The position numbers and the translations under genes are program-made. From NCBI GenBank assembly GCA_020698575.1, contig CM036243.1, positions 20,179,403-20,243,402 of the forward strand: a stretch of DNA of 64,000 bases, read 5' to 3'. The DNA comes from Bostrychus sinensis (taxonomy: Eukaryota; Chordata; Actinopteri; Gobiiformes; Eleotridae). Positions 54,556 through 64,000 of this stretch are shown here, one piece after another; the first letter of the stretch is position 1, and each line of letters begins with the position of its first letter. Under the pieces are notes generated by a model that was given only the letters and a program-made list of their open reading frames with translations, did not search any database and was not told where the DNA came from.

Positions 54556-55685
54556 TAAACATAGACCTGATATTAACAGCAAGTGTTGGTCTTACTGTAA
54601 ATCCTATTTTTACGGCTCCAAAAATACATGATAAAACAGAATGGAAATGTAGATTTTCATCTCTTTTTTCTTTGCCTTTGTCTGTAAAGCCTATGAAGAC
54701 CTAAAAAAAACATCTTCCAAGACTTGCTGTGACAAACTAGTGGATGCAGATGAGAGCAGAAGCAGATTCTTTCATGTGAGGTGCCTGATATAAAATAGAT
54801 GCAAATAGAAAAAGGAGAAGACCAAAGAGAGAGTAGACAGTGGTGGCAAGGGACATGTGCAGGGGCATGAAATATAAATGGAATATGAAGAGCTGAGCAA
54901 GAAGTCATCTGTGGATTAATCCAGTTTATAAGCACAAATATTCTGTGGTGTCAGTAAAACTTTGACTTAAATTGACTTAAGCACATTAGACGAGAGGTTT
55001 GTTGTATATTTCTTGTTTTAAGTAAATTAATTTAGTTTGGTATTGTGCATGTGTTTGGCTTTTTCATCATAACCAAACATATAACACATAAATTAAAAGA
55101 CTAGTTGGAGCTGTCAATGAGGCCAACTTGGGTCAACCTGGGCGAGCATCTAAATAGTGAAACAGAAAGTAAACAAAAGCCCCTCATAGTAGCATATTTT
55201 AAGTAATTAAATATATATATATAAAAAAAAGAAACCCTAAAAAGTCATCTTCATTAGACTTCAGATTATTAAGGAATTTAATATGCTCAGTAAGGGATGC
55301 TTTCATTGGCTGGTAAATTAATTTCTGGTAGTGGAGTTTTAATTAAAATGCACTAACAAAGCAACTACTGCACCATAGTTTTGGTTATAACTTAGTGAAA
55401 CAAGCTTGCATTTGGACACAGCCTGAAATAGATAATTTATTTCTGTCCTTAGTTGCGTCAGTGACTGCGTGGTTGCATCTAAAGAAAAAGTGATTCATAA
55501 GTACGGTCATTTTCTGCTTCCTGCCACAAAGTTTCTGAAAGATTTGCTCTTTGCAGTGTTTGCTTACTTTTTTTACACCCAAAGATGGAAATACATGGGC
55601 CTCTGTGGTCATCATGCTGTGCTGCTATGCCTTCAGCCCACTCACAGGTGCAACAAGCCTTTGGAAGAACTATCAGCTCAGCCCA

Positions 55686-55722
55686 CTCACACACACGCAC
55701 ACACACAAACACACACAAATTA
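55686..55722. repeat. Short (CA)n-rich microsatellite
   Basis: An interrupted run of ACACAC with G interruptions, about 37 bp. Confidence 0.7.
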
Positions 55723-57234
55723 GAAGGGCTATAGATAGCTATATGCTTGCACACTTCATTATCGTGGTGTGTTTCCATGGTTACTGCTGTCATCTATCCC
55801 TACCATTACCCCATAGCCGAGTGGATTATAGTGATTGTAGTGTTAGACCATCCCTAGGATAACTGTCAAATAATGAGGCAGATGATGGAGTCTTACTTTG
55901 CCATAAGCCCAGGATTTGGCACTAGCCACTTTAGGGCATAGGGTTTTTAATGGGATAGCATACGCATCTGCCTTTTTCCTTTTCCTTATAGAGTACTCGA
56001 GTCAATGTGAAGTGAAGATATTCCTTGCATTACTTTCTCCAGATTTGCTTTCAGATTCACTTTTACATTTTGACTGTCAGTTCCCCCCGGAATTGGTGGA
56101 TTACTGTTATAGAAAGTCAGAGCATATGTTGTGCCTTGGTGCCTAATACTGTGTAGCAATTAGCCTTCCAGCAGAAGTGAACAAGTCTGTAGAACAAAGA
56201 GAGCAGCCGAGCAGTGGCCAGCGCTCTGGGTATCTTCCAACACATTTAGAATTCACTGTCAGTTTTTATATTTCTGACTTAAGCTTTCTCCTAATGTTGT
56301 CACTATTATGTTTTGTGTGTGATTATGCCAATTGGTGGCTGTTGAATGAGTTTGTTCGCATGCAGCACTAAGAGCACACCTGAGATAATGGATATTTTTA
56401 GTCCAATGGTGCTGGGTGAAAAATAAACTGGTTTGTCTTGTTTAGCCAGCAGGGTCATTTATCTAGAAATCTTCTTAAGCATTTTAACCATTTCCATGTT
56501 CAAGTTGTAGTTAAATGCAAAAATACCCTGACTTTAAAAAAAAAAAAAAGGCAATCTTCTCAGCTTTGCATTCATTCACAAAAACTATGTTACCTTGGAC
56601 TTTGGTGTGATGTGATCTTTAGTTGAAAGTGGCTGGCCTCAGGTGAATAAAATATGACCTTGTAATCAAATAGAAAGTCCCCTTTTAAAGTAATCTGTTT
56701 TCCACACTGCCTGGAGAATGGCTGCAGCACCTTTTATGTGGAGCTTGTGATGTGTTGTAATGGTAAAATCACCTGACCATGTGACAAACATTTCACATGA
56801 CACTCTGTAGACCCACAGTATCTAGACATTTACTTCAAGATATTTGTTTGATATTTTTAAGGGACTACAGCCTAATAAAATTTGTGTTGAAGCATTTGAA
56901 TAACATAAAAAAACAGGCCAATATTATTGGTTTGTGCCCTTTAGTGGGGTTTAGCCTAGAAATTACTACAAGGATGGTGAATATTTCATTAGTTTCACAT
57001 GCAGCTTGAGGCCCTTTAGGGGTTGTCTAGTTAATACAGGCTACTTTGAACTGAGCTAGACAGCAATAAACCACTGTGTTTTAAAATGTACTAACTTATC
57101 CCTTTACTGTTGAGACGGGACAGAAACGCATAATTTATTGAAAAGATACGCAACTGGTATGAGTTAGTCTCATTGTGGCAGCTGTGAAAACCTTATATTG
57201 CAATCGTACAGAATTATTAAAATTTCTGGATTCA

Positions 57235-57390
57235 GTAGTTCTGTATATTTGGCCCATTACTGATTTCATAAAAAAAAATCAATCATCCAATCATTGCCTT
57301 TATCTAAACCTCCCACTTTTTGAGTTATCTTGCTAACAGACTAACAAACCAACAACAAAACAATGATGGCAAAAACATAATGAAATAAAA
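57235..57390. repeat. Composite dispersed repeat, right block only (copy 3)
   Basis: Contains TTTGGCCCATTACTGATTTC, AAACCTCCCACTTTTTGAGT and TATCTTGCTAACAGACTAAC, matching the right-hand blocks of the copies at 13.9 kb and 50.9 kb. Confidence 0.6.
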
Positions 57391-58079
57391 AATGCAAACA
57401 TTAAACAGTATTCAGTATCCCAAACAGAGCTTGTTTTATATGTAATTATTTGCATAGCTGTTGACACTATCATGTACACCAAAGTGGAAATGACATTTCT
57501 TTTATGCATCAATTGCACCAAACCATTGGTGCTGGCCTGACCCGTACCATAACACTTAATATAAATACGGTGTGTCCTGAGGAGCTTAAGGAATTTGCCT
57601 TTTTTATAGTTTTTCCATAAGGGCTCTGTTACTTGTCCCTCTTAAATGCTGAAGGAGGAAATAGACAGAAGAGGCTTAATTTGTATGTCTGACATGCAAG
57701 CTGAAAGTCTCTGTCTCATAAAAATTCTGTGTGTCACGGGTCATCTCCTTTCACTTTCCAGGATTTACAGCTTTGGAAAGGCAAACAGGGGCAGATGTGC
57801 CACTCTTTAAATAGACCTAAAGTGGTATTAACAAATTACTAGGTCAGTTGTATTCCCACCACTTATCACTGTTGTGTCTATCAATTTAGATTTTGTATGA
57901 CTTTATATTAAGAAGGAATTCCAGTCAAGCATAACATTATAATATTGTGTATTTTTGGTGGTCATAATGGTGTTTTCTTTTTTAATTTGACATTTATTTA
58001 GGCAGGAAAGTCCTATTGAGATTCTCTTTTGGAGGGGGAGTCCTCACTCTAGAGGGGATGTATTGTACATGTTTTTAGT

Positions 58080-58222
58080 GGTAGCGGAAACTGGAGCACC
58101 CAGAGGGCAGGCATGGTGAGAATGCAAACTCCACACAGAAATGCCCCCGTCTGGGTTTTGAACCTAGAACTTTCTTGCTGAACGACGATAGTGCTAACCA
58201 CTTTGCCACCGTGCCACCCCAT
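58080..58222 (-). mobile_element. tRNA-like SINE fragment
   Basis: Reverse complement reads GGGGTGGCACGGTGGCAAAG (A-box-like), AGGTTCAAAACCCAGACGG (B-box region, worn) and GTGTGGAGTTTGCATTCTC. Same family as the copies at 18.3 and 18.6 kb. Confidence 0.7.
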
Positions 58223-59347
58223 GTTATGACTACTTGCCCATTTTCCTGCATATCACACACATTTTGTCTTCAACATTGATGTGTTAGAAGCAGAAAAATA
58301 AGCAAGCATTAGTGATGGCTAGACAACTGGGTCAGAGCATCTCCAAAACTGCAGATCTTGTGGCAAATTTCCGGTATTGCAGTGGTGTATCTAACAAAAG
58401 TGGTCTATTGAAGGAACAGTGGTGAACCAGTGACAGGTAATGCACGGGAGGAGTGGAGTCTGGCACTAAGATCACCTATAAAGCAGGTGGCAGTAATGTT
58501 ATGCTTGATTGGTGTAAGTTCCTCTTCTTCTCCAAATGAGCAAAATGTTTATTGCTTTTCCATCCCATCCTTTTCTCATCCCAAGCCAAGATCTCAGACT
58601 TTACTTGCCTATTCGAGATGTCATTTTTGTTTTTACTCCCATTATATTTTGACACATAAGACTCACTGACATGATTCACTCCTTAAATCAATACCAGCGT
58701 GTTTATTTTTGCCTCTCTTGCATGTTGTTTTCTGACCCGAAATGTACTGTTTGTTTGCTGCTAACATGTTGCTGATCACTTCCCACACACTTTCTATGTG
58801 TGTGCCTATGAATCATATCCCCCCGCTCTCTTTCATTCCTCAAGCTTTTTAAAGCCAAGATCTCAGAATACACAGAGGGGGGGATGTCAAATCAAATCCT
58901 GGTGCATACAGAGCTCTGCCTGAAAAGCTCCACACAACACACATGTAAAGATACAGGGTGTTCACATGCAAGCAGAGATTTAAACAGGGTTTTCTTGGCT
59001 TTGGGTTCTGTGGTTAATGAAGCGCATGTGATAGAGGTATGCAGCAGTCACACGTTTTACAAAAGGAGATTTAAATTGGCAGAAGAGTTTTTGTTTCCGT
59101 CAGTCTGTCTATCACACTTTTACTGTGGTTATTTGAGATTCCTCATTTTTTATACCAACTCTGTTGTACAAAAAGACTATCTGAATATAGACAAGAGAAG
59201 GACAAACTACAGCAGCTTTGGCTCAGGAGGTAGAGCAGGTTAGCGGTTGAAGACAACTTCCCTCTTCACTAAGTATTTATTTCAAAAAAGCTTGAAAAAA
59301 GCATATTATTGGCCCTTTAACCTCTCTTTGTGACAGCCATCTTTTTG

Positions 59348-59348
<1 letters not shown>

Positions 59349-59432
<84 letters not shown>
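59349..59432. repeat. (TA)n microsatellite, about 42 units
   Basis: An uninterrupted TA run of roughly 84 bp. It produces spurious Tyr-Ile repeat frames on both strands. Likely to be length-variable. Confidence 0.97.
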
Positions 59433-59433
<1 letters not shown>

Positions 59434-59944
59434 CTCTGTCTGGTCTCCAACCTTTCTTCCAACTTCCTTCCCCTCTGCGCCCCCACTGATGTCACCACGA
59501 CTACACACACTTGGGCTAGGCTCATGTGCTCGTGTGCTGGCCAAGTATCAACAAAGCACTTATTCTGAGGGGGAAAATAACTTTCAGGGACTTTTTTGAA
59601 TCAAAGGTGAAAGACATTACTGCAGATGATTTGACTTTAATAGAGCTTTGACGTCAGTGGGAGGCACAAGTGGACTGAGGGGCATACTTTACAAAGCTCA
59701 ATTCCAGAGCTCCTGACAACAAACTCTTTGCTGATACTCCTTTAGCTGCTGCTCCTGAGAAGAAAGGCTTGTAACACATAAAAAAAGCAGGAAATCTAAG
59801 TTGTTAGAAATGCAATGACAGTGATAATGTAAGTGTGAGCAGGTATATTTCTGGCTCTGTTGTTTTTCCTATTGGAGTAAAACATTTCAAAATAATCCAC
59901 ACCACAAGGGATCACAATCCAGTGTGCTCATTGTGTCAGATAAA

Positions 59945-60006
59945 TTAGGTCAGATGTTCTTCCTGACTCAAACCTCAAACAGAGTCAGGAAGGGCATCTG
60001 ACCTAA
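59945..60006. repeat. 25-bp inverted repeat (23 of 25 paired), 12-base loop
   Basis: TTAGGTCAGATGTTCTTCCT plus GACTC at 59945-59969 pairs with 59982-60006, with two adjacent mismatches. The right arm (GAGTCAGGAAGGGCATCTGA) is a common fish repeat motif, so this may be two inverted fragments. Confidence 0.75.
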
Positions 60007-60130
60007 GCCTTATAAAAAATAGGGTTGTTTCTGGCTCAATGAAAAGGGCATTAACCCCTGAACTAGAAGTTTTTTAGTCCAGGTCTGGAAACTTTATCTT
60101 TTGCGAGATAGGGCCAGTGCCTTGTCAGAG
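59985..60130 (+). repeat. tRNA-like dispersed repeat fragment
   Basis: AAGGGCATTAACCCCTGAAC and TTTTTAGTCCAGGTCTGGAA match, in the opposite orientation, the tRNA-like part of the composite repeat at 50775 and 13830. Confidence 0.5.
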
Positions 60131-62479
60131 GTCTATGCCCTCTGAGTGCTTCGACTGTAGATGTTTCTTCTTTTTGCAATTTTTTGTATCTTTAGCCTTT
60201 CTTAAAAAACAGTAAGGCTTCTGAACAGTACTGTACAATGTCTGGCAGTGGCTTGTATACCATTGGGCTGTGCATGAAGCGACTGCCAAATGTTTGCAGA
60301 TAGATGACGCAGGCATCTGGTCAGGGAAGTGGGAAGAGGTCCAGACAGCCGAACAGTATGCTGTGGCCAAACTTCGAGCTCCACTCTTTTTGTTTGTTTA
60401 CCTTCCCCCATCCTCTGCTGCACAGCTCCACTGCACTCACTCAATAGAGAGAGAACAGAGAGGCACACGGAAAAGGGCAACCAAAGACCAAAAGAATTCA
60501 CCACTAGGAAGTAGGAAAAGAATAAACAAAGAAACTGGTTACGGCTTTCACAGATAGAAGAAAGCCGAGACAGAAAATACAATGTGCAATACGGGACATG
60601 TAGGATAATTGTCTGCTTTGTGTTTAAGAATTGGTGTTGCTATGTGAAGTTGAAGATCCAGTGGAGTCAAATTTATTACTAATGATTTGGAAGTATTCTT
60701 TTTAAGGACCAGTTGCACGCTACATTACAAATAATTAATGTGTGAGGCCGAAGGATATCTATTTGCTATTCTTCTTGTTGGATTCAGTATTTGTTGCACA
60801 GTGTACAAAAGCCTTTAAAGCTACCACATGGTAGTTTTGTACAGTATGTGACACGATGAGGTGTGGATCACATAGAGCTAAATATTTAGAGCTTATTTAG
60901 AGCTTATATTTACCTCTGTCTTTATGGTTATGTTTTTGTTTTGTTTAGTTTTTTGGCTATGGATGAAAAAATATACACATTCAGAAATTCCTACAGTGAT
61001 CCTTTACCAAGATGAGACCTATTTTTCTGTTAGTAACATAATGTCAAAAACCTTTAAGACCATGAATGGGAAAAAGATGATTCATTTTTTGGTGTGGATC
61101 TAGATCAGTGTCTGGATCCAGGGTAGAACTGTTGTGCCTTGGTGGAAGATTTATGCAGTCTTTCTCACAATTCACCTTTAAGGACAAATCGTTATGTGTT
61201 TGCAAAACAAATTCTATCCTAGTATTGCATCAGTTAATTGTTTGTTAGTGCAGTGAATCCAAAGACTGATTTATGGTTTTGGCCCGCACAGTGTTTTTAA
61301 ACAAACACCAACTATGTTCTGCAAAGTTTACTTGATGACTTCAGTGTTATTTACCCAACAAACGATTTAATAGCTACCTGAATGTCAGACCACACAGCAG
61401 TGTTGTTGGTCCCTCATATTCACATTAACATTTGTTTTGACAACCTGCCTGTCTTCTTGTTGGTTTGGCCTTGGATTGGTGATCCCCTTTAGCAACATTG
61501 TTATGGAAACACGGTTAACTAGCATCAGTGCAACACAGTCATTGGATGTAAAGGGTCAAGGACAGTCACACAAATCTCTTTTAAACCTGTTTGTCCAAAC
61601 TGTGGATAATGGTGTTTCTTTTCTTGCAGAGTCAGATGTTTGGTTTGTTGTTTAAATAAAAGTTGCTGAAAATTCAGCAGCCACCCGTATTTTGCTTTTC
61701 ATTTATTTAGAGTTTGTCTTGTTGTGTACACTAAACCCATTTTCATTTATCTAGACAGGTTTAAATTGTTCATTTATCTGACTAAATGATCTGCCTATTT
61801 TCTTTTGATTATGGTACATGGTAATGGTGTTATGGCAAATTATTGTTATTTTGACTATGATCTTATAGATCTTGCTATTGACACAGTACTATCTTGACAG
61901 TACTTTGACAGTAAGCAACAATGACTGTGATTGCATGCACTGGTTACTCATCTGCCTGTCCAAAATATACACAAAATAACTTATAATTTATCAAGAAGTG
62001 GGTGCTTATCTGATTCCGACACATACTGGAGCAAGCTAAGCACTGTGGCAAAGTTGCTAATAGGCTTATTTACTACATTTCCAGCAACAGACAGACAAGA
62101 AATAGCCAAATAAACATGTTCTAGCGTTGACTGTAGTGAGCCATTGTTGCGGCAGCATTTGAAAAGAAAGTGGAAAAATATGATTGACAAAGATTATACA
62201 ATGGCATTCCACAGTGGCTGTAGTGTAGAGATGGATTAGTCTGAAAGCAGTAGAGACATGTACACTATAACAAACATTAAACATGAATGTGACCGAATTG
62301 TTAAATAAACAGCACCATTTTGTTGAATATTCCTGGATTATCGCGCTATTGGCAATAAGTATTATACGTATCAACATAATAGGCTACGTAATTCATGTTC
62401 ATAATTTGTTTTTTGCACAAAAAAATTATTAGAACACTGTAAAAGACATATCAAAATAACAGTAGTAGTACTGTTAAAA

Positions 62480-62787
62480 TCTCAGTGATACTCAGCAATA
62501 TACTGCGATTTAAAAAAAAAAATTACAATATCATTTTATCTGTATACTAGTACACCATGCACAAAATTTTATTTAATATTTTATTTAATGATCAGAACAA
62601 TGAATACAATAATAAACAAGTTGCTTTTCTCCTAATAACAACAACAAAAGCAACAAAATGAAAGTGCTGACAGAATTCAGCTTGAATAAAATATGAAAAA
62701 ACTTTTGTCAACATAAAATATTGCAGTTTTTTATATTGATACAGTAAATAAAATATTGTGATATTTAGATTTTTTTAACATCCCTAG
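62480..62787. mobile_element. Worn hAT-like MITE end
   Basis: AT-rich with repeated ATATTG(C/T)-type motifs and a right end ATTTTTTTAACATCCCTA, the inverse of a TAGGGATG terminus. The left end is not recognisable. Confidence 0.4.
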
Positions 62788-64000
62788 TAGATTAAGAGTT
62801 TTGGAAGCACAATTACATTACTGTAAGTTACTGTCTCTATGGGAAAATCACCACTTGTGCCATATTTGTTTTGCTGCATGTCTTGACTGACTTTGCACAG
62901 TGCCCCTGTAGTAGTCAGAAACGTTTTTGGGATTTTATTTTTAGATATGACTGGATTTTGCAGGAGTACTGGCTTATCCCAGTTTTTGAAATTGACGGGA
63001 TAGGATGTTTACACCCACAGAGACAAAAATGGAATACTTAAAACATCATACATAACTCGAACCCAGTTCACTTAATATCTCTATGGAATAACTAACAACA
63101 ACTAGAGACTGCTAGAAAAACAAATGGTAAAGAAACAGTCCCAAGTGCTAGATTTCCACGCAGAGCCAAGCTTTAAGTAATAAATGTCAGTTGGATGATT
63201 TACAAGGACTGAATTGTGTTGTCTTGGCTGCTTCTTAGATCAGTACATTAGAGTACCAGCTTTCTGTTGCCTTTTCTGTTTGTCAGTCACACCAATGCAC
63301 CTCAGTAGAAAAGCACAATTCTACAATCGCTAGTTAGTCAGAGGACTAACAGGTCACTCTGATATTCATGCACATTATGTAATTTAGAGTCACCACTTTA
63401 AATATTTTTGGGCGATGACAGGAAGCTGGAGTGACCAGAGAGAACCAGAGAAAATGATATATACACATGTTTGCAGTGGTCTTAGAAAATTGTATTTGCA
63501 GTATTTGTACCAGAGAGGCCTAACTTTTCAGTGTCATATCCACTGTGAATCACTCAGGGAAACACTTGTCAGCAACATACGTCTTATTTTTTCAGTTACT
63601 CAGCATCTACTCGGCATCTGCACTCCGCAATGACTTGTTGTACCCGTGACGGAAATGTCTGACATTCTTGTTGCATCAGTTTTCACTTTTGAGACAGCTG
63701 AGAGAAATGTGTACATCTCACAGACACACACAAAGCGGGTCTTATATTCATAGACAGACATGGGCCCTCAGGGACTCACCGTTGTGGACACTCAATAAGA
63801 CGCGCACTATTGATCTCCCTGCTGGTGGTCAGGTAAAGAAGAGCTCATTACAGGTTTAATAACACACTGTTCTAGATGTGGGTCCTGGGACAAGGCCAGT
63901 ACCTCTCTGAAGTCCACATGTGACTGACACATCGACTGTTGTAATGGCCTCTTGGATGTCTGATTCCACACCTAAGGTAAACATGTTATTAGTGCCAAGA

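Larger units (their letters stand above)
44298..64000 (+). other. PITPNC1: PITPNC1 intron 1 (partial), repeat-bearing, no exon seen
   Basis: After the GTGAGT donor I looked for the next PITPNC1 block (the Y-IGQLYMI and RVYLNSKLPSWA region) in all plus-strand frames and found none. The stretch is AT-rich with scattered mobile elements listed separately. Between them I see no coding signal, only short open frames without recognisable domains. Confidence 0.75.

Noticed and set aside
59218..59250. tRNA-like GGCTCAGGAGGTAGAGCAG
   Set aside because: Only an A-box-like scrap without B box or acceptor stem; probably a SINE fragment, too short to annotate.
59330..59599. Open frames on both strands with long Tyr-Ile repeats
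   Set aside because: Translation of the (TA)n microsatellite; no other coding signal.

Overview
The window is a piece of a ray-finned (teleost) fish genome. It holds split genes with GT/AG introns, proteins clearly of vertebrate type, and a dense, typically fish set of repeats (hAT, Tc1/mariner-like and piggyBac-like elements, L2-type LINE tails, tRNA-like SINEs). No bacterial, viral or CRISPR features are present. The gene order HELZ, PSMD12, PITPNC1 matches the neighbourhood I recall from human chromosome 17q24, so the block looks like conserved vertebrate synteny.

Layout. From 1 to about 32.8 kb lies HELZ on the minus strand: a 3' UTR, 31 coding exons (765-29851) and a non-coding first exon near 32.75 kb. 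I could chain all 31 exons by splice phase into a protein of about 1961 residues, close to the human length. One junction (3249/3525) fails by a single base in a run of five G. HELZ has a CCCH zinc finger, a complete UPF1-like SF1 helicase core and a long Q/P/H-rich tail. From 33448 to 36479 lies PSMD12, also minus, with 11 coding exons that sum to exactly 456 codons plus a stop. PSMD12 encodes the Rpn5 lid subunit of the 26S proteasome. Its 3' end is only a few hundred bases upstream of the HELZ promoter.

Between 36.5 and 44.2 kb is intergenic DNA with two 5'-truncated LINEs that meet tail to tail (37.26-38.86 kb plus, 38.87-41.23 kb minus). PITPNC1 starts on the plus strand at 44250: a 16-codon first exon under a CpG-rich promoter. 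Everything from 44298 to the end is most simply its long first intron, in which I recognise no further exon.

The genes are ordinary housekeeping genes and I see no new multi-gene system. The unusual material is in the repeats: a TTAA-flanked fold-back element built of tandem ~20-bp units (46262-47442), hAT elements with exact 8-bp target duplications (15444-16486 and 51888-52864), a three-copy fold-back element (9069-9532), and a SINE with a perfect self-complementary head whose empty target site survives in a paralogous repeat 3 kb away.
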